Origin: Planctomycetaceae bacterium
Lineage (GTDB): Bacteria > Planctomycetota > Planctomycetia > Pirellulales > Pirellulaceae
Assembly: GCA_003501565.1 (NCBI GenBank)
Contig: DNPC01000801.1
Location: 1 to 19,831, forward strand
Reading direction: 5' to 3'
Length of the DNA stretch: 19,831 nt
This document shows positions 1 through 5,499 of this stretch, one piece after another (the stretch's first letter is position 1; each line of letters begins with the position of its first letter). The notes beneath the pieces are model-generated. The model was not told where the DNA came from. It saw nothing but the letters and a program-made list of their open reading frames with translations, and did not search any database. The position numbers and the translations under genes are program-made.

Positions 1-341
1 CGTTGGTCAGACAGGCGGGCCACCTCGCTCGCGTAGTGCTGGGGATCAAGCCCAACGTGGCGATTGCAGATCTCAGCGAGCTTGGTAGATGTGATCTCGG
101 CAACCAAACCAGATTTTGCAATCTGCATCATGACCACGTCGGTGGTGATTCGCACGCTGGCTTGGTGTAATTGCTTGATCGTCTGATAGACCTTTCCGAA
201 GTCCCCGTCGCTGAAGTCGGCCGGTTCAACGATGGCTAGGACTTCCGTGACCGCGGTCTGCGGATCCAGCAACGCACACGCTACCAAAGCCTCCTCGCAC
301 GTCTTGGTGTGTCGGAAGTACTCTTGCTGTTGGTTTGTCAT
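1..341 (-). CDS. DnaB-like replicative helicase, N-terminal domain (partial, leaves the window)
   Basis: The frame is open from an ATG at 341 to the window edge, giving 113 residues. The start reads MTNQQQEYFRHTKTCEEALV and is followed by a stretch of the form ALLDPQ..V.EVL.IV.P.DFSD..F.K.Y..I..L, then ITTDVVMMQI. This is the helical N-terminal domain of DnaB-family helicases, which controls hexamer formation and primase contact. The RecA-like ATPase domain with the Walker motifs would lie outside the window. The ATG overlaps the stop of the upstream replication-initiator gene (ATGA), so the two are probably translated together. The pairing of an initiator with a DnaB homologue is typical of phage and plasmid replication modules, where the second protein loads or acts as the fork helicase. 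Family call is firm; whether the ATPase domain is intact cannot be seen. Confidence 0.82.
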   Translation of the reverse strand, partial: MTNQQQEYFRHTKTCEEALVACALLDPQTAVTEVLAIVEPADFSDGDFGKVYQTIKQLHQASVRITTDVVMMQIAKSGLVAEITSTKLAEICNRHVGLDPQHYASEVARLSDQ

Positions 342-1294
342 CGCAACCCCGCCAGCTTCGGCTTGATACGAGGAAGGTCTCGCTTAAGATCAGCCGCTCG
401 GGGCAGTTGAACCTCGTCGGGTGGTACCTTGGACGCTGCCTCTTCAGACTGGAGCCAGGTTGTCCAGTGTTTGCCGTGCAACCAGCGGACGGCATCCATC
501 GGCATTTGCTTGGACTCTGCGTAGATCTTACAGCCCCGGAAGGCGAGTTGCTTTTCTCGGTCAGTGAGCTTGGCCCAACGTCTTTCGGCGGATCCCTTGT
601 GCCCACGCACCTTGCGGCCACCTTCAGTTGTCCTCTGCGGGTATTGCTCCCAGAAATCCTCAAACGACCTACCACCCTCTGCAGCCTCGCCTGCAGACAT
701 GGATAGGTTAGGTTTGGTTAGGTTAGGTTTGGTAGGAGGTTGCTCAAGCTGGTCTGCAGGTTGCTGAACACCTTCAGTAGGTTGCTCAGCGTCTCCAGTA
801 ACCTGCTCGACTACGACTGCAGGTTGCTGGGCGTCGTCTACAACTTGCTCAGCGTGTTCAGTAGGTTGCCCAACGTCTCCGGTGTCCTCTTGCTGCCCGT
901 TGGCGGGAGTTGCATCTTCGTGGTTGCTTTCGGCGGCCCTGTTTTGACGACTCCTGATGATTTCGTCTGCAAACTCTCTTTTGTGTCTCCGTAGGCAGCC
1001 CTTGATAAACGTCGGGGCATGTTCCGACCAGTCGTGGACGACCAGCCGAAACTCATCGTCACGCTCCAGCCACCCACAATCCGTCAGCGCTGCGATCAGC
1101 TCTGTGGCATCATCGCTGTACTCAATCGAAACCGCGATGTCTTCATCGGAAAACCTACCTATATCACCCTGTGGGCAGTTCTGTCGCGTGAACTTCCACA
1201 GCGTTTCAAGCAAGCCGACGAGCTGCCATTCAGCAAGTCCAAGTCTCAGCTTTAGCTTCTTGAACTTGAGCTTCTCAGTCGTTCCATCTTTCAT
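338..1294 (-). CDS. phage-type replication initiation protein
   Basis: This 318-aa protein has three parts. Residues about 10-110 form a winged-helix-like domain with features seen in phage replication proteins: GLLETLWKFT, then GDIGRFSDEDIA, a GWLERDD turn, and VVHDWSEHAPTFIKGCLRR. Residues about 120-200 are a low-complexity linker rich in Gln, Glu, Pro and Val that ends in two TKPNL units. Residues 211-283 carry FEDFWEQYPQR, then W..L..RE and AVRWLHGKHWTTWLQ, a C-terminal module common in phage O-like or replisome-organiser proteins and thought to contact the helicase. It starts inside the stop of the 73-aa gene upstream (ATGA at 1291-1294) and its stop overlaps the start of the DnaB-like gene. 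Role by inference: origin binding and helicase recruitment for the element. Confidence 0.75.
   Translation of the reverse strand: MKDGTTEKLKFKKLKLRLGLAEWQLVGLLETLWKFTRQNCPQGDIGRFSDEDIAVSIEYSDDATELIAALTDCGWLERDDEFRLVVHDWSEHAPTFIKGCLRRHKREFADEIIRSRQNRAAESNHEDATPANGQQEDTGDVGQPTEHAEQVVDDAQQPAVVVEQVTGDAEQPTEGVQQPADQLEQPPTKPNLTKPNLSMSAGEAAEGGRSFEDFWEQYPQRTTEGGRKVRGHKGSAERRWAKLTDREKQLAFRGCKIYAESKQMPMDAVRWLHGKHWTTWLQSEEAASKVPPDEVQLPRAADLKRDLPRIKPKLAGLR
704..733. repeat. two perfect tandem copies of a 15-bp unit
   Basis: The unit taggttaggtttggt occurs at 704-718 and again at 719-733. On the minus strand it encodes TKPNL twice inside the linker of the replication initiator. The unit is a multiple of three, so copy-number change would keep the frame. 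It looks like slippage in a flexible linker and not a regulatory site. Confidence 0.8.
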
Positions 1295-1512
1295 CGCTGC
1301 GCCCCACGCTCAATGCGAGTGAGTTCGCTAGCCACTGCCTGTTGTTCCGCCGGTGTAGCGATCTGCACCAGCTCACGAAGTACCCTGAGTCGCTCTGGAC
1401 TCCAGATGTCGTCAGCTTTCGGACCGTCAAACTCACTCAGCTCGCGATCCGCCTGCTGCATGAGATCTTCCGTTGGCCTACGCTGGACGCGCGGCGAGAT
1501 GTGTACTACCAT
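1291..1512 (-). CDS. small unknown protein upstream of the replication initiator
   Basis: This 73-aa protein starts MVVHISPRVQRRPTEDLMQQ and ends ELTRIERGAQR. The ATG at 1512 is chosen over a longer open frame because AAGGAG sits 8 nt before it. The protein is charged and mostly helical in appearance (ELSEFDGPKADDIWSPERLRVLRELVQIATPAEQQAVASELTR), with no membrane segment and no recognised domain. Its stop overlaps the start of the initiator gene by ATGA, so it belongs to the replication operon. A small DNA-binding or accessory replication role is possible but not shown by the sequence. Confidence 0.65.
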   Translation of the reverse strand: MVVHISPRVQRRPTEDLMQQADRELSEFDGPKADDIWSPERLRVLRELVQIATPAEQQAVASELTRIERGAQR

Positions 1513-1549
1513 TTTGGCAGTCTCCTTGGGTATGCGTAAAAGGTGACTC

Positions 1550-1575
1550 GCCCTGTTTGCCGACAGGGCTTTTTT
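1550..1575 (+). terminator. intrinsic terminator reading on the plus strand
   Basis: A perfect 7-bp stem (gccctgt at 1550-1556 with acagggc at 1563-1569) and a 6-nt loop are followed directly by six T on the plus strand. It lies in the gap between the DUF1580 gene and the 73-aa gene, both of which are read from the minus strand. It would stop plus-strand (antisense) transcription, not the operon itself, because there is no T-run on the minus strand. In the operon mRNA the same hairpin would sit about 40 nt before the start codon at 1512. Confidence 0.6.
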
Positions 1576-1583
1576 GTGCGCGT

Positions 1584-1802
1584 TTAGGACTGAACTTCCC
1601 GGCACGCCTGTGCCGTGCGCCGCTCGATGAACTCGATGACGGACGTTATGTTCGACATCCGTCGCCCTCCAACCATCCAGGTCTTGAGCTTGATGCCACC
1701 ACTTCCTTTGGCGTGCCATCGCCAGATTGTCGATCGATCTGGCGTAAACCCGGCGACTTCATGGATAGCCTTAGCGACCGGTAAGAGATTTCTTTTGCGC
1801 AT
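1584..1802 (-). CDS. DUF1580-family protein (small HTH-like planctomycete family)
   Basis: This 72-aa protein has the DUF1580 pattern: L-L-x(3)-A-I-x(2)-V-A-G-x(5)-S-T-I-W-R-W at residues about 6-26, then GGIKLKTWMVGGRRMSN and a helical tail ending in FIERRTAQ. The family is short and found mainly in planctomycetes. Its STxxRW..G...L....VGG(R)R layout resembles an excisionase- or MerR-like winged helix, so DNA binding is a reasonable inference. The ATG at 1802 is preferred because the family begins close to LLPVAKA; an ATG at 1859 would add 19 residues. A perfect inverted repeat lies just upstream. A second, frameshifted member lies at 4214-4550. Confidence 0.75.
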   Translation of the reverse strand: MRKRNLLPVAKAIHEVAGFTPDRSTIWRWHAKGSGGIKLKTWMVGGRRMSNITSVIEFIERRTAQACREVQS

Positions 1803-1858
1803 GAGATAGCCCCGCGTAGACAACGTGTACTGTCGATACGCATAGCCTAGGGGTCGCA

Positions 1859-1893
1859 TTGAGTTGCAAACAGAGGCAGCAGTTGCAACTCAA
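1859..1893. repeat. perfect 11-bp inverted repeat upstream of the DUF1580 gene
   Basis: The arm ttgagttgcaa (1859-1869) is matched exactly by ttgcaactcaa (1883-1893), with a 13-nt spacer. There is no T-run on either side, so it is not a standard terminator. It lies 57 bp upstream of the DUF1580 start at 1802 and next to the direct repeats at 1891-2037. It may be an operator for the DUF1580 protein or part of a replication origin. Confidence 0.8.
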
Positions 1894-2037
1894 CGGAAGT
1901 CAACGGAAGTCAACACTCCGCGGGAGTTCGCCTCAGTCCCCAATTCCGTGACTGATCAACGCGGGCGTTCATGAAAAGGGGTGAAAAGGGCCTCCGACCG
2001 GTCGTTGCGCTCATCGGAAGTCAACACTCCGCGGGAG
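1891..2037. repeat. direct repeats with an imperfect palindromic end (iteron-like)
   Basis: The unit caacggaagt is present twice in tandem (1891-1910). A 23-bp sequence beginning cggaagtcaacactcc is present exactly at 1904-1926 and again at 2015-2037, 111 bp apart. It ends in the near-palindrome ctccgcgggag. The second copy overlaps the last codons of the 241-aa gene. The 88 bp between copies contain a gaaaagggg/gaaaaggg direct repeat (about 1973-1990) and no gene. Repeats of this kind close to a replication initiator are typical of iteron origins, although repressor operators would look the same. Confidence 0.75.
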
Positions 2038-2746
2038 GCTCACCAATATCGTAGTCTTTGTTCCGGTTGAGCCAGTCTCTCACAGAATTCCAAGTCTGTT
2101 TCGCCGGCCAATCGCTACATCTTTTCCAGCCTCGGACCGTGGAATCGCTTCCCGCGACGGTAACACCCGCGCGGTTCAGCTTGTCCACACACAATTCATA
2201 GATCGCAGCCGTTGAAATTGGCTTTTCGCCTGACTTTCGCGGCATCCTATCGGCGGCCTCCAGAACACACGCTAGCTCGTCTCCAAGCGAAACGAGAAGT
2301 TCTCCAGCGGTCTTCATGGACATTGGAAACTCGCTATAGACCTGGCGCAACTCCCACTCAAATTGGCCCTCGGAGATTCCAGCTGAACGGTCGCAGATGG
2401 CTTCGACCGTGCGCGCCCAGTCAATAACTTCGTGCGCCGCCTTGCAAGCTACTCGACTTGGTCGATCGGGATTCGCTTTAGTCGCGGGCTGCCAACCGCG
2501 GGCGCGAAGGTAGGGATCTTTGATCGGTTTCCAGTTTTCTTTGATCCACGCCAGTTCCTCTTGCAAACAGCGCCGCTGCAACGCGATGCACTCCGCCTGC
2601 TTCCTAGCGAATACGTAGACCCGTTTCGTCCGGGGTACTGGGTTAGAATGCGATCGTAGTTCCCAATGAAAACTCGGCATCTTGCATTGAGCCAATTCGA
2701 TGCACCGCACGAGCCGCCGGTAGTACGTCTCAACTTGACTTAACAT
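2021..2746 (-). CDS. unknown protein of the integrated element
   Basis: This 241-aa protein starts MLSQVETYYRRLVRCIELAQ and has no domain I recognise. It is soluble, helical and rich in Trp, Arg and Cys. Features include VFARKQAECIALQRR near residue 45, ELAWIKENWKPIKDPYLRARGW near 65-85, and a C-terminal part STAAIYELCVDKLNRAGV...DSTVRGWKRCSDWP that resembles a small helix-turn-helix (the STVRGWK segment could be a recognition helix). The start is supported by GGGAA 6 nt upstream. The final codons lie inside the 23-bp direct repeat at 2015-2037, so the gene end and that site are constrained together. Its position upstream of the replication genes suggests an element function, such as regulation. 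Confidence 0.6.
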   Translation of the reverse strand: MLSQVETYYRRLVRCIELAQCKMPSFHWELRSHSNPVPRTKRVYVFARKQAECIALQRRCLQEELAWIKENWKPIKDPYLRARGWQPATKANPDRPSRVACKAAHEVIDWARTVEAICDRSAGISEGQFEWELRQVYSEFPMSMKTAGELLVSLGDELACVLEAADRMPRKSGEKPISTAAIYELCVDKLNRAGVTVAGSDSTVRGWKRCSDWPAKQTWNSVRDWLNRNKDYDIGEPPAEC

Positions 2747-2769
2747 AGTTTCCCTTCCCGTTGACAGGC

Positions 2770-2816
2770 CGATTCACTCGCCTCGTCGCGGGAAGGTGCA
2801 ACGGGCGAGTGAATCG
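2770..2816. repeat. perfect 13-bp inverted repeat upstream of the 241-aa gene
   Basis: The arm cgattcactcgcc (2770-2782) is matched exactly by ggcgagtgaatcg (2804-2816), with a 21-nt spacer. It sits in the 192-bp gap between the 239-aa and 241-aa genes, 24 bp before the start at 2746. No T-run follows on either strand. Position and symmetry suit an operator or a leader hairpin that controls the genes downstream on the minus strand. Confidence 0.8.
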
Positions 2817-2938
2817 TGCGGCACTCCGTCGAATGCCAACCCACTGATGATCGCGGGACCAACCGCAACCTTCACAACCGGCTGGTTAAGCCGATATCTC
2901 CATTCTAGCCATCTGTGCTTTCTCTGGCGCCGGCCGTT

Positions 2939-3658
2939 TCACCGCTGTATGCGTTCGGCCGCTTCCTGCAAGCATTTAGGCAATGGCAAGTCAAGCTGCT
3001 TGTAGGCTTCTGTGTCAGAGGACGCGAGGGCGCCGGACCGATACGCCTCTACGTCGCCGGAATGGTCTACACCGAGTTCTTCGGCGATCCTGGCGTACTG
3101 TGCGTCAAGCCATAGTGAAACTAGAGCGATTCGTTCCAGGCTGGTGAATAAGCAGTCCGCGAGGTCGAGCAACTCGCTGCGAAAATCGTGATGCAACGCC
3201 TTTTGCAGGTCCGTTGCACTGCGTAGAGGTAAGCGGGTTGGCTCAGTCACCCACTCTCTCCACTCGTCTTCTTCGACCACTGATCCCTGCCGAATCGAAT
3301 TGGTAGGGACACTGAGTTTGTAGACGGTAGGGGAGTTGCCCCTTCGCTCTTGGTACTCCGCCAAGTCTCCGACCTCACTTCTGTTCAGTCCATACGAGCA
3401 CACTCGCTTGCTGAGCAAGTCTGCCCAATACTCGATGAAGTACACTTCGGCAGTTTCTTGGAACCTGTCAACTTCCTCATGCTCCACCATAATTGGCGGC
3501 CCTGGTTCCTCCACAATCGGCCGGAATCCGCCAGCCTCATACATGAACGTCTGGACGGCCTCTGCCTGCTCTTTGGTGAGCGAGGCGTCGCAGGCCTGAT
3601 CGTGGTAGCGAAGTGAGTAGCTGTTGACTGTGGCGCCTTGCGTAGCAATACTAGGCAT
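2939..3658 (-). CDS. unknown acidic protein, first gene of the element's minus-strand operon
   Basis: This 239-aa protein starts MPSIATQGATVNSYSLRYHD. It has no recognised domain, signal peptide or membrane segment. It is strongly acidic, with an N-terminal part containing LTKEQAEAVQTFMYEAGGF and a helical C-terminal half (RSELLDLADCLFTSLERIALVSLWLDAQYARIAEELGVD). AAAGGA lies 7 nt before the ATG, which gives good support for this start. It is the first gene after a minus-strand terminator and a palindrome, so it probably has its own promoter between 3660 and 3750. Early phage genes of unknown function often occupy this position. Confidence 0.65.
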   Translation of the reverse strand: MPSIATQGATVNSYSLRYHDQACDASLTKEQAEAVQTFMYEAGGFRPIVEEPGPPIMVEHEEVDRFQETAEVYFIEYWADLLSKRVCSYGLNRSEVGDLAEYQERRGNSPTVYKLSVPTNSIRQGSVVEEDEWREWVTEPTRLPLRSATDLQKALHHDFRSELLDLADCLFTSLERIALVSLWLDAQYARIAEELGVDHSGDVEAYRSGALASSDTEAYKQLDLPLPKCLQEAAERIQR

Positions 3659-3726
3659 CGTTCAATCCTTTCGAGGGAACAGAACCACGGCCTCGGAGTG
3701 GTACCAACACTCGCGGGGCCATTTTT

Positions 3727-3749
3727 GTGCGCTGACTGAGTCAGCACAC
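3727..3749. promoter_or_regulatory. palindrome, candidate operator of the minus-strand operon
   Basis: The core gctgactgagtcagc has 7-bp arms around a single central base, and flanking gtg/cac bases extend the symmetry with one mismatch. It lies about 70-90 bp upstream of the start at 3658 and just after (in minus-strand order) the terminator at 3751-3801. That is where a repressor such as the neighbouring XRE protein would act, but binding is an inference. Confidence 0.5.
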
Positions 3750-3750
3750 G

Positions 3751-3801
3751 AAAAAGCCCCATCCCTCTTGCTGATGGCCACACCGAGCAGGAAAGATGGG
3801 G
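3751..3801 (-). terminator. intrinsic terminator downstream of the XRE repressor
   Basis: On the minus strand CCCCATC (3801-3795) pairs with GATGGGG (3763-3757), and the pairing continues inward imperfectly over about 16 bp (CCTGCT with AGCAAG-type pairing). The stem is followed by C and five T (3755-3751). It would end transcription coming from the XRE gene before the operon promoter. Confidence 0.7.
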
Positions 3802-3849
3802 TTTGGACTTGTAAGGTTGGTTCGGTGTGGCGGGGCTGATTGTAACGCG

Positions 3850-3891
3850 TTTCGCATTTATGGGAATACACGCATTCCCAAAATTGCGAAA
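3850..3891. repeat. long near-perfect inverted repeat next to the repressor gene
   Basis: The arms tttcgcatttatgggaat (3850-3867) and attcccaaaattgcgaaa (3874-3891) pair at 16 of 18 positions around the 6-nt centre acacgc. The repeat begins 3 bp beyond the XRE stop codon. It has no T-run, so it is not a classic terminator. Long arms around a 6-nt centre suit a dimeric repressor operator or a tyrosine-recombinase crossover site. Confidence 0.8.
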
Positions 3892-3894
3892 TAA

Positions 3895-4152
3895 CTACTC
3901 ATTCGGTAGAAGTGTCCGAGGCGAGCTTAGCCCCAGCATCTTTGCCAGTTCTGGATAAGCGTCCAGCGGCGGCTCACTCCGACCTGATTCCCAGTTGTAG
4001 TACGTAGTTTGTTTTACACCGTATCCCACTCGGTTCAACTCGGCTACCGCCTCTTTGCCAGTCAGTCCCGTCTTCTCCCTAAGCATCCTCAAGCGTGCCG
4101 CAAATCTTCCGGAGTAGCTGCTCTGGTCTGGTTCTTTGGCGGCTGGGCTCAT
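3895..4152 (-). CDS. XRE-family helix-turn-helix regulator (phage repressor-like)
   Basis: This 85-aa protein is little more than an HTH domain. It contains FAARLRMLREKTGLTGKEAV (residues 17-36), then ELNRVGYGVKQTTYYNWESG (37-57) and LDAYPELAKMLGLS, which is the five-helix layout of the Cro/C1 family with YYNWESGRSEPP as the third helix and following turn. It probably binds DNA as a dimer to control the element's lytic, transfer or copy-number genes. It is divergent from the DUF1580 pseudogene at 4214, with a 61-bp gap that must hold both promoters. The ATG at 4152 fits the domain start. There is no C-terminal peptidase domain, so SOS-type self-cleavage is not expected. Confidence 0.85.
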   Translation of the reverse strand: MSPAAKEPDQSSYSGRFAARLRMLREKTGLTGKEAVAELNRVGYGVKQTTYYNWESGRSEPPLDAYPELAKMLGLSSPRTLLPNE

Positions 4153-4160
4153 AGTGCATC

Positions 4161-4179
4161 CTTGCTTTGGTAGAGTCTT
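4161..4179. repeat. 19-bp perfect direct repeat, left copy
   Basis: The sequence cttgctttggtagagtctt occurs here and again, exactly, at 4588-4606. This copy lies in the divergent promoter gap between the XRE gene and the DUF1580 pseudogene. The two copies bracket that pseudogene and are 427 bp apart. Confidence 0.85.
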
Positions 4180-4213
4180 GTTTTCCGGAATTGTACCCTA
4201 TGGAGCGAATAGA

Positions 4214-4550
4214 ATGGCGAAGATGTTGTCGATGCCAGAGGCGTTTGAGCGAGCAACGGATGCGGCCACACACGACTACGTGCTGGCGATGGTGGCGGCG
4301 AGGGATCAAAGGCGTGAAGCTCGAAACCTGGTTGGTTGGTGGACGCCGGAAGACAACGGTTCGTGCCATGCGTGAGTTTATCGCTGAAACTACAGCCGTT
4401 GCTCAGCAACAACTCGACGCAATGGACCCTGATCCCACGCCTCGCATCAACACAAACACGCATCAGCACCAAAAGAATAAACTCGCACTATTTAAAGAAC
4501 TTGGCCTCGATCCGAAGTTAGCGGAGGCAACAGACTCTTCTGGATTCTAG
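4214..4550 (+). pseudogene. DUF1580-family gene, frameshifted
   Basis: The ATG at 4214 has GGAG 8 nt upstream and begins MAKMLSMPEAFERAT, which aligns with the N-terminus of the DUF1580 protein at 1584-1802 (LLPVAKAIHEVAG). That frame then loses similarity, while the +1 frame continues with RPHTTTCWRWWRRGIKGVKL and ETWLVGGRRKTTVRAM, matching the rest of the family. Skipping one G of the gg at 4258-4259 joins the two parts with exactly the spacing seen in the intact copy (13 residues from the Ala to WRW). The tail beyond the domain ends in ELGLDPKLAEATDSSGF. It is either a real pseudogene or a single-base assembly error. A continuous frame from ATG 4200 exists but gives a Cys/Arg-rich N-terminus unlike the family. 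Confidence 0.72.
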
Positions 4551-4587
4551 GTCTTTGAGCTTCGGTCGGTGACATGGTGACGACTTT

Positions 4588-4606
4588 CTTGCTTTGGTAG
4601 AGTCTT
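4588..4606. repeat. 19-bp perfect direct repeat, right copy
   Basis: This is an exact copy of 4161-4179, placed 37 bp after the stop of the DUF1580 pseudogene. No gene or tRNA overlaps it. It could be an attachment-type core, the scar of a duplication, or a binding site shared by both ends of the unit. Confidence 0.85.
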
Positions 4607-4650
4607 TAGCGTTGACAAGTATCTCCCCGTTTCTGCCCGACTAACTTGGG

Positions 4651-4746
4651 TCACTTCTTCCCCATTTTCATGACCAATAGGGCCGCGAGCGTTCCAAGCA
4701 CCCCACATATGATGCCCCCAATCAAAGAAACAACATCGAATTCCAT
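4651..4746 (-). CDS. 31-aa single-helix membrane protein
   Basis: A short frame starts at ATG 4746 with GGAG 5-6 nt upstream (tggagaaaaaatgg). The product is MEFDVVSLIGGIICGVLGTL followed by AALLVMKMGKK. Residues about 7-26 form one hydrophobic helix rich in small residues (GGIICGVLGTLAALL), and the C-terminus is basic, so the protein would sit N-out/C-in. The good ribosome binding site and the clean helix favour a real gene over chance. Such proteins are usually skipped by gene callers. Possible roles are a modulator of a larger membrane protein or a small toxin; nothing nearby decides between them. Confidence 0.55.
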   Translation of the reverse strand: MEFDVVSLIGGIICGVLGTLAALLVMKMGKK

Positions 4747-4858
4747 TTTTTCTCCATTCATAAGTTTGAAAATGCTGCGGCAACCGCATGACAGTCTAAG
4801 GCTCATCGCGTCTGAGATGTAGGCGCGCACCCTTCCAAATTACATTAAGGACTTGAAA

Positions 4859-5065
4859 GTGAATTCAGTTAACTACCGATGGAAGGCCAGGCAAATCAAA
4901 ATGAATCCATTTGCCTCCTCCAAGACACAAGCAGGTCAGGCCAATAGTGAAACGACGAAAAACCGACCACCGTTTTTTCGAATAGTAATTCGGTTCTTCT
5001 ATGTGCCACTTATCGTTGGAGTTATTTGGCTCTTTTCTCTAGCGGCATTTATGTTCGGGCAATAA
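4859..5065 (+). CDS. 68-aa small membrane protein
   Basis: The frame from GTG 4859 has AAGGA 7 nt upstream, which makes it the best start; an ATG at 4901 would give 54 residues. The N-terminal half is polar (MNPFASSKTQAGQANSETTK), followed by RPPFFRIVIRFFYVP and a C-terminal helix LIVGVIWLFSLAAFMFGQ. It is a probable tail-anchored or single-pass membrane protein with a basic segment before the helix. No family is recognised. It stands alone on the plus strand between two minus-strand features. Confidence 0.5.
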   Translation: MNSVNYRWKARQIKMNPFASSKTQAGQANSETTKNRPPFFRIVIRFFYVPLIVGVIWLFSLAAFMFGQ

Positions 5066-5176
5066 TTGTTGTTCCTGCGAAGTCTAGCGCGTAAGGCGAA
5101 CGCGTGTGGGCATTGCTTGTACAGTTTCACTGGTCGTCCCCGTGATACAATCACTAGACTCTGGCTCCATTGACGC

Positions 5177-5263
5177 CTCCCGCCGACTAACGACGAGGCT
5201 TCCAAGACCGCGATAGGCCTGAAAGCAGTCTTCGTGTGGTTCGTAAGGCGCCCGTGCCCAGGG
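5177..5263 (-). repeat. dispersed ~85-bp repeat with RNA-like hairpin, copy 1
   Basis: Bases 5181-5215 match 7400-7434 at 34 of 35 positions, and weaker similarity runs on to about 5263 (cgtgcccag against cgtgtcccag). Within it AAGACCGC (5204-5211) faces GCAGTCTT (5225-5232) across a 13-nt loop whose sequence differs between copies. The stem is fully paired, with one G-U, only when read from the minus strand. A minus-strand frame at 5084-5344 covers this copy, but the second copy breaks that frame, so the conserved entity looks like RNA or DNA and not protein. Confidence 0.65.
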
Positions 5264-5499
5264 CAGGCGTGAATTGACTCTTGTATCTAACAACCAGCCA
5301 CAACGCTCGCCCGGTCTTGCTCCCCAACCCGTCGCATGAGTCATAATCCTATTCCTGCCGCGTTTTGAATCCTTTGGTCACTAACTTTACAGACCGAGGG
5401 TAGGGGCTCAGCACCGACGTATGTCCGCCCTGCCGCTAGCCGTTGCAGCACACCATTTCCGATGATTCGAATAAGCACCACGGTGCAAAGGATTCAACA

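Noticed and set aside
704..733. Telomere-like ttaggt repeats
   Set aside because: They encode two TKPNL units within a gene and number only two copies.
1513..1719. N-terminal extension of the 73-aa gene to 1719
   Set aside because: It overlaps the DUF1580 gene in another frame and passes through the terminator hairpin; the ATG at 1512 has a much better ribosome binding site.
4200..4550. Continuous plus-strand frame from ATG 4200 as an intact DUF1580 gene
   Set aside because: Its N-terminus (MERIEWRRCCRCQRR) does not resemble the family, whereas the other frame does, with a proper ribosome binding site.
4547..4789. Minus-strand 80-aa frame (MRLPQHFQTYEWRKN...)
   Set aside because: It overlaps the better-supported 31-aa frame at 4651-4746 and has an unlikely composition with no ribosome binding site.
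5084..5344. Minus-strand frame of 86 aa (MTHATGWGARPGERCGWLLD...) covering dispersed repeat copy 1
   Set aside because: The matching part in copy 2 has a 1-nt difference that breaks the frame, so conservation is at the nucleotide level. A short real gene cannot be fully excluded.
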